Source of the DNA: Doryteuthis pealeii
Lineage: Eukaryota; Mollusca; Cephalopoda; Myopsida; Loliginidae
Reading direction: 5' to 3'
DNA: 64,000 nucleotides
Assembly (NCBI GenBank): GCA_023376005.1
Contig: CM042151.1
Coordinates: 80,200,917 to 80,264,916 of the forward strand
Made by a program: the position numbers and the translations under genes. Shown here one piece after another: positions 11,705 to 21,870 of this stretch. The first letter of the stretch is position 1. Each line of letters begins with the position of its first letter. Under the pieces are notes generated by a model that had not been told where the DNA came from, did not search any database, and saw only the letters and a program-made list of their open reading frames with translations.

Positions 11705-11925
11705 CAGGTTTCAGTACTCTAGGTACCTCCAATTTGCCCTGTGAAATTTACCCTTCCCCTATCTTTAACACAATGAAACTTGCATAAAGCTTGATATTAT
11801 CTTCAAAATCTTTTCTCCATTTAAAAGACGAACAATTTTTTTAAAATCCTGATGATTTAAAAAAATTTTTTAGCCTACGGAAATAATGAAAACTATGAAC
11901 GAAAACAATGTTTACATTTTCATAT
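11705..11925. repeat. Family F1 single arm in ZNF-2 intron
   Basis: Matches the right arm of 1-375, including GTGAAATTTACCC, TTTAACACAATGAAACTTG and GGAAATAATGAAAACTATGA. Confidence 0.65.
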
Positions 11926-11993
11926 CATTTCTTTTCATGACTTAGAATATGAGATATATTTAGAGTTTAATGAAATATAAATATAAATGGTAA

Positions 11994-12388
11994 TCTGAAC
12001 ATTAGTTACATAAATGAGAGTAAAATTCCCTTTTCTGTTTCCTTTTGAGGAAGCCGTATGTTTTGGTTGGCTATTTTCATTTCACCGTAAATCTACACTG
12101 AAAATACGAATTTGTTCAAATGAATACAACTGCATGTTTTAAACACGAAAATATCATAAAATGTGTTCTTAATTGTGCTTGCGCATTATTTGAAATGAAC
12201 TTAATTGTTATTAAGAACACATTTTATGATATTTTCGTGTTAAAACATGCAGTTGTATTCATTTGAACAAATTCGTATTTTCACTGTAGATTTACGGTGA
12301 AATGAAAATGGCCAACCAAAACATACGGCTTCCTCAAAGTGAAAGAAACAAGGAGAGGTTACTCTCATTTATGTAGCTAATGTTCAGA
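11994..12388. repeat. Large palindrome (family F5) just before ZNF-2 exon 2
   Basis: The arms at about 11994-12173 and 12210-12388 are near-perfect reverse complements, separated by about 36 bases. The inner parts (AACACGAAAATATCATAAAA and its complement) match almost exactly. It ends about 57 bases before the exon 2 acceptor. The inner spacer and right arm (ATTAAGAACACATTTTATGA) recur at about 39946-40020 in the ZNF-4 intron. No transposase is present; a foldback transposon or MITE is likely. Confidence 0.85.
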
Positions 12389-12445
12389 TTTAATACATAA
12401 TTGATGAATACAGTTTTCTTGAATAATATTTTCTTTCATTCACAG

Positions 12446-12520
12446 ATATCAATTGCAGTGAAGATGAAATGAATTTATTTGGTGGCCAGATGTAAATGTA
12501 ATTTAAACACCATTTTTTTC
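12446..12520 (+). other. ZNF-2 exon 2 start
   Basis: Begins after CATTCACAG. The first 45 bases are almost identical to ZNF-3 exon 2 (27993). They contain overlapping short frames, ATGAAATGA and an eight-codon M-N-L-F-G-G-Q-M frame, so translation from here would stop early. With a leading G from exon 1 they would read D-I-N-C-S-E-D-E-M-N. Confidence 0.65.
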
Positions 12521-12589
12521 AAAGAGATATACGTTAATGAAAAATCAAAAGTTGAATAGCACTGCATTTTTCTACTGTTAACTTTTAGT

Positions 12590-13040
12590 AATATATTCAT
12601 ACATGCTCCTCACAAATGCTTTTCTTGTGAAGTGCACTGTGTAGAATTTTCAATGCATTTCAATTTGCAACCATTCATGTCGACATAAGCTAAAGAGAAA
12701 GTTTATTTGTGAAAGAATGGACCATCATTTTTGCAAAGTGTGTCAATACCCATCTCTCTATGACATCAAATGCGAAATCACAAGTACACAGGGAAGAAAA
12801 CTATAATTGCTAGATGCGTGGAAAGAAATTCCAAAGACATTTAATTTGCACATTGGTGAGAAAACTATTTTTTGTGAAGTGTGCAGATGTGTATCTTTAA
12901 CCAAAACCTTTTTTAAAAATACACAAGCAAATATATACATGAGAAAAATCCTATGATTATTAAGTGTAGGATTGGTATTTTCTAGAATTCCAGCCTTAGC
13001 AACATACATTCAAACATACAGAAAAGGGAAACCCTATACT
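12590..13040 (+). pseudogene. Eroded fingers upstream of ZNF-2
   Basis: Recognisable remains include C-E-V-H near 12627, a G-E-K-T-I-F-C-E-V-C piece at about 12856-12887 and Y-D-Y-*-V-*-D-W-Y-F-L-E-F-Q near 12951-12993. All are broken by stops and indels. The same series of fossils is found before ZNF-3 (28130-28510), so the decay began before the two units separated. Confidence 0.75.
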
Positions 13041-13434
13041 TGAACTTACATATTCATAGTGTTGGTATTATAAAATGTAAATGTAAGATAATTATCTCCC
13101 TTGTTTTGTTTGGCTATCCTATTACGTGGGTACAAACACCGTTTAACACGGTAAAAGTCACATGTTTGCATGGGGCTGGTTTTGAATTCTTTTAGCAGCA
13201 GGATTTGAGGCGACAAGAAGGTAAATACATGCTTGGAACTTTTCCTCCTCTTTTTCGATTTTATTAGTTGTATATTAGAGAAACTACATAGACCTTTGTA
13301 TTCTATTGTAGTTTCACGTTGAAGACCAGTTGCAAAACAGGAGGATAAGTGACAACTCCCGTATTTACCAAAATAAAAGCGTCTTCACCAGTCGACTCTG
13401 TCATTACTCATTTCCTAGCTTGGGCGGCCGTCAC
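13041..13434. mobile_element. Insertion present in ZNF-2 and absent from ZNF-3
   Basis: Flanking sequence aligns with ZNF-3 on both sides: fossil fingers before, and the ATGGAAGCAA start after. Where ZNF-3 has only about 35 bases between them, ZNF-2 carries about 390. The insert contains GATAATTATCTCCCTT near 13087, and is more GC-rich toward its right end (CTTGGGCGGCCGTCAC). No reading frame or clear terminal repeats were found; class unknown. Confidence 0.6.
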
Positions 13435-13441
13435 ATAAAAT

Positions 13442-14215
13442 ATGGAAGCAAATGAAATGGAAGAAAAATCCTTTCCTTCTGAAGCATTTTCAGGAGTTTA
13501 CTTTTAAATACAAATATGCAAACACACACTGCAGGAAAATCCTATGGGTGTGAAGTGTGTGGATCAGCATTTACTGGAAGATCAGCGTTAAAAACACATA
13601 TTCGAACGCATACTGGAGAGAGACCTTACAATTGTGATATATGTAGGGCAGCGTTTTCAAGGAAGTTTGATCTAAAAATACACATGCGAACACACACTGG
13701 AGAAAACCTTTTTCATGTCAAGTGTGTTCCTCAGGATTTTCAACCAGTTCACTTCTGAAAACACATATGCGGACACATACTGGTGAGAAACCCTATCGTT
13801 GTGATGTGTGTGGATCAGCATTTTCACAAAGTTCCTACTTCAAGATACACATGCGATTGCACACTGGAGAAAAGCCCTATGTTTGTCAGATATGTGGATC
13901 AGCATTTTCACAGAGTTCTAATTATAAAATACATGTGCGAAAACATTCTGGAGAAAAACCTTATTCTTGTGAAGTGTGTGGATCAGCCTTCTCACAGAGT
14001 TCCACTTTAAAAACACACATACGAACACATACTGGAGAGAAACCATACACTTGTGAAGTGTGTGAATCTACATTTTCAGGGAGATCAGCTTTAAAAACAC
14101 ACATGCAAATACACACTGGGAGAAGCCTTATACTTGTGAAGTGTGTGGAACAGCATTTGCACTGTGTGCCACTTTAAAAAAACACAAGCAAACACATGCT
14201 AAAGCAGAAACATAA
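13442..14215 (+). pseudogene. ZNF-2: C2H2 zinc-finger gene copy with three frameshifts
   Basis: It aligns throughout with fingers 1-8 of ZNF-3. The expected start at 13442 (M-E-A-N-E-M-E-E-K) is followed by a one-base deletion around 13487-13497 that gives a stop at 13505. A frame can restart at the ATG of 13516. A second deletion, AAAA for AAAAA at 13703-13706, breaks the linker after finger 2; a third, GGG for GGGG at 14118-14120, breaks the linker after finger 7. After the third shift finger 8 reads to a stop at 14213. Zinc ligands and helix residues are otherwise kept, so the damage is recent. Two of the three events are in homopolymers and could be sequencing errors; the first is not a simple run change. 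Fingers 9-13 of ZNF-3 have no intact counterpart here. Confidence 0.85.
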
Positions 14216-14530
14216 TCTTTTAAAATGTGTGGATTACTATTTTCAATTACTTCACCTATGGATTCATGTACAAATTGCTACCACTGTGAAATTTTTTTTA
14301 ATGTTTGAACTAAATCTACATTTGCACTTGTGGAAAGACTTTTTTTTTAAAGTATAAGGATAAATATTTCCAGCAATCATCAACTGTAAACAAAATATAT
14401 TCAAACACATACTGGAAAAAATCTCTACACTTTTAAAATTCTAGGGTTCCAGATGAAAATACTTGTGTAATATGTGTGGATGTGCATTTTCCCAGAATTA
14501 GAATTTGAAAAACATGTGAAGCTACCTAGT
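14216..14530 (+). pseudogene. Eroded fingers downstream of ZNF-2
   Basis: Weak traces of finger sequence (TGTGTGGATTACTATTTTCA near 14226, TGTGTGGATGTGCATTTTCC near 14473, and CAAACACATACTGGAAAAAA near 14402). No open frame remains. Confidence 0.6.
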
Positions 14531-14685
14531 GTAGTCATAAAGAACACAGTCCATGCTTCTTACTGATGTTGAATAAACTCTATGCAATATATTGTTTGGT
14601 AACTGCTATGTAGGCAAACAGGGAAAACCAGTTGTAGTCTTGGAGGAGATAGGTTTGATAAATTATCTTGGCATGGAGGGTGAGG

Positions 14686-15245
14686 ACCAAGTATCCAATA
14701 GGCGCCCCAAATCATCAACTTAATGAAAGGTTCACATTTTAACTCGTCACCGGTAACTTCCACTTCCAAATTTTTGTAAACTAATGATTTTAATCAGAAG
14801 ATTATAGAGATGTTGAACTTATGAGAAATTAAATAAATTGATGGTTGGTACACATAATCAAATTAAAATTCAATAGCAAAACCTTTTTTAATCAGAAGTT
14901 TATGATTATTTTTCAACACTTACGATGATTTAAAAAAAGATGAAAGATATTTTTATACTAAAATTGTTTTACTTAATCAGAAGAGAAATGCAATTATGTT
15001 TATTTAAATAAAAATACACTTTTTATTTGCAAAATACTTTTTATGTTTATTTAAATAAAAGGATGCTGTTCAGAAATAGTATCACAAAATTTGTAAAATT
15101 TATTTTTTTCAGATACAATATAAGTTAAAAAAATCTTCTGTTTGTTTATTTTAAAATATTTGAATGTCAAAGTTACCGGTGATGAGTTAAAATATGAACC
15201 TTTCATTAAGTTGATGATTTTGGGTGCCTATTGGATACTTGTTCT
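14686..15245. repeat. Foldback element F2, copy A
   Basis: The left end (AAGTATCCAATAGGCGCCCC and about 60 further bases to AACTTCC) is the reverse complement of the right end (15170-15238). Interior segments at about 15040-15080 (TTTAAATAAAAGGATGCTG) are the reverse complement of 17984-18020 in copy B. Length is about 560 bases in both copies. No transposase frame. Confidence 0.8.
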
Positions 15246-15554
15246 GAGGGTGAACTTAAAATGACAGATAAAACACAAATATAAAATCATAGAAAATGTT
15301 TGAGAAGACATTGTTTTCTCTGTTTTAATATTATTTATAGAAAAAAATTATTGTAATTTACCCATGAATTAGAATAAAATGAAAAAAAAAAGGAGTTTAT
15401 CAAAAGTGATTTTACCAAAATCAAAAACAGAAAATGTGTACTCGTACATTTTGTGCTAATTCACATATCCCACTTACTATCATATACATATTTGTTTTGA
15501 TGAAAAAAAAATTGCAACCTATCAGTTGTATTGCAGATTAGCATTATAATTGGT

Positions 15555-16038
15555 GGGTAATTTCATGTCAAATCATTCAGGCCATGTCACCCACTCCCTT
15601 CAATTTTTCTGAAATTTTGTACAGGCTTGGGCTGTGTTAAAGTTAGACAATCCTCAAGAATTATCAGAGTTATGTTGATTTTTAGCGCTCCAAATTTGAG
15701 GGGGGGGGGCACGAAAAATGGCAACTTTTTCTAATCTATTCTTATCTGTACAATGAGTTCTAGAGCGTCCCTACTTGTAAAAATTGGTTTATAAGAGCAT
15801 TTTTGCCCGAGGAATCCAAAAATGCTATCTTTTTTGATAGTATCTTTGGATTTCTTGGGCAAAAATACTTTTATAAATCAGAAGTAGGGAAGCTCTAAAA
15901 CTCATTTTACAGACAAAAATAGATTACAAAAAGTTGCCATTTTTTGCCAAACCCACTAAACTCTGTCAATTTTTTTAATTGGAAGCTCAAATTTTGGGGA
16001 ATGTCTAACTTTAACACAGTCCACACATGTACAAAATT
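15555..16038. repeat. Palindromic element F3, copy 1 (right end truncated)
   Basis: The left half (TAATTTCATGTCAAATCATT; AATTTTGTACAGGCTTGG) is mirrored by the right half, ending in TAACTTTAACACAGTCCACA. The centre, near 15835, has an ATCTTTTTTGATAGTATCTT turn. The outermost right arm is missing where the LINE fragment at 16039 begins. Related to 18772-19245 and 31285-31405. Confidence 0.8.
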
Positions 16039-16250
16039 GCTTGCCTTTCTTTGGATGTTTTATGAGATGGGAGGTAAGTGGCCATGTAGCTGCTGTTTTA
16101 TAGGGTGCTGTTTCCGGTATTTGTTTAAAACAGCACATCACATCTTTGTATAGTTCCCATCTAATTTTTTTATACTAGTATTTCATTACAATCCAAATGG
16201 TGCAACCATACAATAGGATTGATATGGCTACAGCTTGGAAGAATTCGCAT
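16039..16250 (+). repeat. 3' fragment of the LINE family seen at 40239-41090
   Basis: GATGTTTTATGAGATGGGAG and the terminal GTGCAACCATACAATAG..TTGA.ATGGCTACAGCTT match 40527-40660 and 41055-41090. The C-terminal finger region present in the longer copy is deleted here. Confidence 0.6.
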
Positions 16251-16499
16251 TTTATTTTAACAGAGAAAATAAAGCTTAAATGTGTCTTGTTTTTTTAAAT
16301 AAAAATCTGTGATGTATTTTTTATGTTAGAAGGCAGCAAAGAAAATTATTGATTTAGAAGGAATTTGGTGTCAGCTTGAATGGACGATGACCTTTTTCAA
16401 AGCTGATATTTACCTTTTCACTTTTTATTCTGTATTGATCTTTAAAAAAAAGTTCTATAGATAAAATACTGAGGGCATAATTATTCTATAATGTTTTGC

Positions 16500-16640
16500 T
16501 TACACGATTATATGATTCCAAGTATTACTACCTAATACTCATGATTATGTAGTTCCAAGTAATTATTTCTATTTGATAATAGCCATTTGTTTGCACACAG
16601 TTGTATGGTTTCAAGTAATTTATAATAATCCTTAGTAAAT
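16500..16640. repeat. Degenerate tandem repeat, family T
   Basis: Two to three units with CAAGTAATTATTTCTATTTG, ATAGCCATTTGTTTGCACAC and AGTTGTATGGTTTC. The same units appear at 24215-24310, 25965-26470 and 61430-61640. Confidence 0.6.
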
Positions 16641-17118
16641 TTATGCAATGTAAAATAAAAATTTATTATTGAAAATAAACTCTAAACTTAATACCAGTGA
16701 AAATATTTTACCAGAAATTCAACTTTTCTATTATGATTAACCACAAGAGGATGCAAAGAATTTTTGTCACTGACTGGATCAAAACTAAAGATTTATAAAA
16801 ATTATTTTCAGGGTGAACTCCCCCAAATAGGTCTGATTTTAAAAAAAAATAGTCTGTGTGGGCCTTTTTTTTGGGGGGGGGTCACCCTGTATAAGCCTAT
16901 GTTGGATAAACATGATTTGTTCAACAAGAATATTATTATACACTTGGTAATTGTATGTATTTGTGAATAAAGATGATTTAAAATATACATTTGATTATTA
17001 AAATGTTTCTTGTAATCTTGTTTAAGCTTTTGATTTTATATTTTTTCTTAAATTGCTGTTTACTGCATCTTAGAAAGAATTTAATTTCAGTCTCTCAGTA
17101 CATTTGTAGTCATGGCCT
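16641..17118. other. Intergenic AT-rich sequence, no gene seen
   Basis: Contains a short G run at 16873-16880 and no reading frame with a recognisable domain. Confidence 0.4.
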
Positions 17119-17512
17119 CTGTCCCCAACATAAGAAGTACAAGGTCACCCGTTGCCAAGTACAGGCATACAAATTACCTAGTGTCATACATGTGAGTGAA
17201 GAAAATTTGCATGATTGACTGAGGCACACATAAAATCCATGAGAATTTCTTCCTTACTAAGAATGAGAATTTCTAGGAATGGAGCATGTCAAAGAGAATT
17301 ATTAGTCATTCCCAATGTAAGAGGCACAGATTCGCCTGTTGCTATGCATGGGCATACAAATTACCCAGTGTCTTACAACTAATCAAACATTGTATGTGTG
17401 TGTGAAAAAAAATTGCATGACTGACTGGGGCACACATAAAATCTGTCAAAATTCTTTCCTTGCTAAGAATAAGAATTTCTATAACTGGAACATGTAGAAG
17501 AGAATTAATGAC
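17119..17512 (+). repeat. Two-copy tandem duplication, unit about 190-200 bases
   Basis: The first unit (17119-17308) and second (17309-17512) share GGCATACAAATTACC.AGTGTC, TTGCATGA.TGACTG.GGCACA and GAGAATTTCT in order. Divergence between the units is clear, so it is not very recent. No coding content. Confidence 0.7.
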
Positions 17513-17854
17513 AACCATTATACATTTCAATTACTTGCAACAATTTGAGTTCCTATTGAAGTGTAAAGAAATACATGCTGACCCAAAAATCAAAAAACAG
17601 AACCCAAATAAATTTTATTTAATTTTATCAATGTCTATAAAATTTCAAGAAACTTGTTGGACTTAAACTTCAGTCTTTGTACAATCATTCCTCAAAGTTT
17701 CAATTATCTCATATACAGGTAAAAGATGCCAGGAAAATTTTGTACAGCCATAGGGGAGATTTGGTAGGCAAAGAATTAAGGCAAGATTAGTTGGCCACAG
17801 GTTTTGGTCAAAACTGTATAAGACATGGAACAGATCCATATAAGAAAAAGCAAA
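17513..17854. other. Intergenic, no gene seen
   Basis: No supported feature; the minus-strand frame across 17663-17953 runs into the foldback element and has no recognisable domain. Confidence 0.4.
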
Positions 17855-18412
17855 CAAACCAAGTATCCAATAGGCATCCCCAGCTGGAAACTGTTTTGAA
17901 AAGAACACCTTTTGCTTTTCACCGTACATTTCTGGTTGTGGTATGAGAGGCACATGGAAAATAAACTTTATAAATTGTGGATATCATTTCTGAACAACAT
18001 CCTTTTATTTGAATAAACATAGAAAATATTCTTTAAATAAAAACTATTTTCATTTAAATAAACATATCTGCATTTCTCTTCTGATTAGATAAAAAAACTA
18101 TTTTAATTAAAAATATGTCTTTAATATAAAATGTCCTTTAAAGTTTTATAATTTAAAAAAATCCTATTGAATGAACAACAACATGAAATAAATAAGTCTT
18201 TTTTATTAAAATTGAAAACAATTTTAGTATAAAAAGGTGCCTTTGGGTTGTAAGTATACATGAACAAACATTTAAAAAATCTTACAGTGAAATTCTAATG
18301 CAAAAAAATCAGTTGTTTGTAAACAAATAACCAGGACTTTGCAGTGAAAAACAAAAGGTGTCCTTTTTCAAACCAGCTCCCAGCTGGGGTGCCTATTGGA
18401 TATATGGTCCAA
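17855..18412. repeat. Foldback element F2, copy B
   Basis: The left end AAGTATCCAATAGGCATCCC is the reverse complement of the right end GTGCCTATTGGATATATGGT; arms extend about 65 bases. Interior matches copy A (14686-15245) in inverted orientation. Same length as copy A, no coding content. Confidence 0.8.
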
Positions 18413-18419
18413 AGAAACA

Positions 18420-18555
18420 AATTGAATTCCAAAACACACCTCGTGTTTTTTTTTTTTCACTCATCTGTGACTGTGACACTTTGTACTTTGTACAAATGTC
18501 ACAGTCACAGATGAGTGAAAAAAAAAAAACACAAGGTGTGTTTTGGAATTCAATT
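18420..18555. repeat. Near-perfect 59-bp hairpin
   Basis: Left arm 18420-18478 and right arm 18497-18555 are reverse complements with perhaps one mismatch (CACCTCGTG against CACCTTGTG) and a loop of 18 bases. It starts just after foldback element F2 copy B. The near identity of the arms suggests a very recent inversion-duplication or a constraint. Confidence 0.9.
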
Positions 18556-18771
18556 CCACAACATAGACCCTCACTATTGTGATATGGATGTCAAAACAAG
18601 ACTTGGGTGTCCTTTTCTGAAATATGAAAACTCCTATTTTTGACCCCCTAAGGAAAATCTTTTATTGGAATGAGTATACAAACCAGAAATAAAATGAGGA
18701 ATGAGGAGTAAGAACAAGCCATATTTAAAAAAAAAAAAAAAGCTTACAATTTAGAGACATTGGGGTAATTC

Positions 18772-19245
18772 CATGTCAAATCATCCAGGCCATGTCACTC
18801 ACCCCTTCAGATTTTCTGAAATTTTGTCCAAGTGTGGATTATTATAAAGTTAGGCAATCCCCAAAAATTTGAGCTTATGATTTTTAAAATTGCGGAATTA
18901 TGTCGATTTTTTAGCTCTCCAAATTTAAGGGAGGTTGCATAAAATGGCAACTTTTTGTAACCTATTTTTGTTTGAATTTCATGGACAAAAATGCTTTTAT
19001 AAACTAATTTTAGTAGGGAAGCTCAAGATCTCATTTTACAAACAAAAATAGATTACAAAAAGTCTCCATTTTTCGCCAACCCCACAAAATTTGAAGAGCT
19101 AAGAATCGACATAACTCTGCCAATTTTTGAAATTCAAAGCTCAAATTTTGGGGATCATCTAATGTTAACATAATCCATACTCGGAAAAAAATTTCAGAAA
19201 ATTGAAGGGTGACAATTTTAATTTTTCTGGATGATTTGAATTATC
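18772..19245. repeat. Palindromic element F3, copy 2
   Basis: Left terminus GGGTAATTCCATGTCAAATC and right terminus (GGATGATTTGAATTATCC on this strand) are matched arms; the interior ATCGACATAACTCTGCCAAT mirrors AATTATGTCGATTTTTTAGC. It abuts the mariner fragment that starts on the minus strand at 19748. Confidence 0.8.
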
Positions 19246-19748
19246 CATTGCACAAAATGAAACTTGTGTGCTGTCGCAAAGGATCCACACCAAGTGTCTG
19301 AGACATTTCTCTGACACTTTGTCGTGGATTTTGCTCAACAACTGCCTGCGATTGTTCATTGTCAAGACTGCATGTCCGTCCTCTACCTTCATTTTCAAGA
19401 CTCTCATCTCCACTGTGGAATTTTTGGAACCACCTTCGTACAGTCCGATCACTTGTGGATTCATCTCCCCATGCTTTGTTGATATTGGCAGCAGTTTCAG
19501 AGGCATTGTGCCCAAGCTTGAACTCATGCAACATAAGAAGGCGAAGGTCATGTTTAGGTATGTTCATCTTTGAAGGCCCCTATTTTTCAAAAATACTTTC
19601 TATCTGAGAATAAATTAAATTTTATTTTTGAGCACACATTAATTATTATATATGCAAAAATTCACCTGAAATAAACAACAAATTCTATGTTAAAATGACA
19701 TTTCAAAACCGAGCACTTCAATTGGCCATTATTTTGGTAACAACCTAA
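19241..19748 (-). mobile_element. Mariner fragment 1: 5' end and transposase N-terminus
   Basis: Reading the minus strand from 19748, the element opens with TTAGGTTGTTACCAAAATAA, a mariner-type 5' terminal repeat. An ATG at 19567 then starts a 108-codon frame to 19241. It shows the paired helix-turn-helix of mariner transposases: H-E-F-K-L-G-H-N-A-S-E-T-A near residues 14-26, then D-R-T-V-R-R-W-F-Q-K-F near residues 40-50, and R-Q-S-V-R-E-M-S-Q-T-L near residues 81-91. The frame is cut after about residue 95 where foldback element F3 begins. All catalytic Asp residues are missing, so the copy is dead. Confidence 0.85.
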
Positions 19749-19750
19749 TA

Positions 19751-20331
19751 TATATGAGGTATGTCTGAAAGGTTCCATTATGTCAGAAAACACCGATGTA
19801 AGGGGCATCATCCACTGTGAGTTCTTGCCACAGGGCCAGATGATCAGCCAGCATATCTGCAAAGAGATACTGCAGTGTTTGCTTTGTTCAGTGTGTGAGA
19901 AGCGGCATGAAGCAGTGAGAAGTGGCAGAACAACTCGTGGGTGCTTCACCATGACAATACACCTGCACACACTGCCCTGAGTATCCAAGAGTTCCTGGCC
20001 CAGAAGAACATCACTGTGCAGGAGCAACCTCCCTACTCGCTCGATCTGGCTCCATGTGATTTTTTCCTCTTCTCCAAGTTCAAAGGGGTCATCAAAGGAA
20101 CTCATTTTGAGGATGTGCATGACATCAAAAAGGCAGTGATAACAGAGTTACAGAGAATCCCGGAAGAATCCTTCCAAGAGTGCATGCAAGCATAGTAGAG
20201 AAGGATGGGAAAGTGCATTAAACTCCAAGGGGAATATTTTAAAGAGGATAACTTGTAGTTTGTAGTTTGGATTTGAAATTATTTTTTTGTGACACCAGTC
20301 CTGGAACTTTTCTGGCATACCTCATATATCC
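19751..20331 (+). mobile_element. Mariner fragment 2: internally deleted copy with both terminal repeats
   Basis: The left end (TATGAGGTATGTCTGAAAGG) and the right end (GGAACTTTTCTGGCATACCT) are inverted repeats of about 28 bases. Between them is the C-terminal catalytic part of a mariner transposase. The frame from 19780 reads G-I-I-H-C-E-F-L-P-Q-G-Q, then shifts to the frame at 19941 with H-H-D-N-T-P-A-H-T-A and P-Y-S-L-D-L-A-P-C-D. The two Asp residues are separated by 34 residues, the D34D spacing of mariners. The first catalytic Asp and the DNA-binding domain are deleted. It belongs to a different mariner lineage from fragment 1, judging by its terminal repeat. Confidence 0.85.
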
Positions 20332-20997
20332 AAGAACAATTTATGACAAAGTAACAATAACATTTTATTGCCTGGGCAAACTTAAAGAGAATGAATACAA
20401 GCATGAAAATGTGATACAAGAAAGAAAGTAAAAGGAGTTATATGAGCATTTATATTAATGTGAAAGGAAGAGTGTTGAGTAGACTGTAGAGTCCTTGACA
20501 TGTGTAGTTAATAAAGAATGAAGTGTTGGATAAAACTTACATGTTAAACATCCTATCATGTACCAACACAAGATTGTTAGGAAGGTCAAAGGTCCCCTGT
20601 CCAATTTTGACAGGAATGTCTGCCCCAAGGCACTATTGAGGTCAAAAGAGAGTTTGTCTTTGGCGCTTTCTTTTCCATACTACATTGACCATGCCACCTA
20701 GTGGCTATTGGCAGACACATGTTCCCTATTGCAAGGAATAATAGAACTTTTAGTAGACAAGGGACAATCTTTACTATACTCCCCACAGAATAGAGAACAG
20801 GTTATGTCAACAATATGTAGAAGAGTTTCAAATTTCTGCTACAGCGTAATGATGGAAATTTTGAATGTTAAAAAGAATTTTTTTGAATTTGAGTGAACTT
20901 GAGAACTCGAGAATTTGAGATGCTATGAAACTAAAAATGTTAGTGATGAATTGTGGTATTCAAAATGAAACATAACCTTTAATAATTGATACTATAT
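20332..20997. other. Intergenic, no gene seen
   Basis: Nothing recognisable; a somewhat GC-richer patch at 20580-20720 has no supported coding content. Confidence 0.4.
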
Positions 20998-21240
20998 CCG
21001 GTTTAGCTCAGTTGGTAGAGTGTCCAGCTGGGAACCTTGAGGTTCCTGGTTCGATTATGGCTCTCACCAACTCAGCATATGATTAGCACATAGATATGTG
21101 TAGAGCTGATGGTAGGAGTGGCACTCAGCTTCAGATGCCCAAACAATTTCCTTGGTCTCGCTCTAGTGAAAAGGGATAGACTTCCTAGCTGTCTGACTGA
21201 TACCGACTTCAGGCCACCCCGAAGACTTTACTTACTTACT
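20998..21240 (+). repeat. tRNA-derived SINE, copy A
   Basis: TTAGCTCAGTTGGTAGAG (box A) at about 21002-21020 and GGTTCGATTATGG (box B) at about 21048-21060 form a tRNA-like head. The body (GAGCTGATGGTAGGAGTGG; AGGGATAGACTTCC; CTGATACCGACTTCAGGCC) ends in CTTACTTACT. It matches copies at 53398, 55952 and 58897. The head cannot form a normal anticodon arm, so it is not a functional tRNA. It may belong to the SINE families already described from octopus, which a library search would settle. Confidence 0.9.
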
Positions 21241-21509
21241 TCTATAGTTTGTCTACTATACAACAAACAAAGAGGTACTGTACAAAGTATGTCAGTTGTG
21301 CAAATGAAATTTCTAGCATGAGAGATGAAGGAAAATTTTGACAGTTATATATTTCCCATTGAAACAGCCTGCAATGCATTGAACTATGTTTCTATTAGAC
21401 TATTTGTGGTTATTTTCCAATATATCCAGTTTTTGTATTATCAACCAAAAAAAAAAAAAAAATCTGTGGTATACCTATTATTGTTGATGCCCCTGCAAAA
21501 TCCCCAAAG

Positions 21510-21715
21510 TTTCGGTAAAAAGACTGGAGGAATTGGAAATCAGAGGAAGAATCGAGATCATCCAGACCACTGCATAGTTGAGGTTAGAATATCAGAATAG
21601 ACTTTGCTGTCACTCAGATCCAGTGAAAGGCACTAGCTAAAGCTAGTGTGAAAAACTCACAGGGAGTAATAATAATAATAATGATAATGATAATAAGAAT
21701 AAGAATAAATAAGAT
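21510..21715 (+). pseudogene. LINE 3' end fragment, same family as 8583-9705
   Basis: AAAAGACTGGAGGAATTGGA and GAGATCATCCAGACCACTGC match the other copies; it ends in an AAT-rich microsatellite at 21667-21712. Only about 50 codons of the reverse-transcriptase tail remain. Confidence 0.7.
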
Positions 21716-21870
21716 CATATAAATATTTAAAAATAATAGAATAGATATATAATAATAAATATATATGTAATAATAATATATATGTTAATAATTATAATAT
21801 AATAGATATATGATTTAATATATAGATAATAAATAATATATGAATGATTATGTAACATAATCTTATTATA

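Noticed and set aside
13516..14215. Programmed ribosomal frameshifting to explain the split frames of ZNF-2, ZNF-4 and ZNF-5
   Set aside because: The shifts differ in position and type between copies, and ZNF-1 and ZNF-3 need none; simple mutation or sequencing error is enough.
19662..20120. 152-residue minus-strand frame
   Set aside because: It is the complement of the catalytic part of the mariner transposase read on the plus strand.
20998..21072. tRNA gene
   Set aside because: Boxes A and B are present but the anticodon arm and acceptor stem do not pair, and the head is followed by a shared body in four copies, so it is a SINE.
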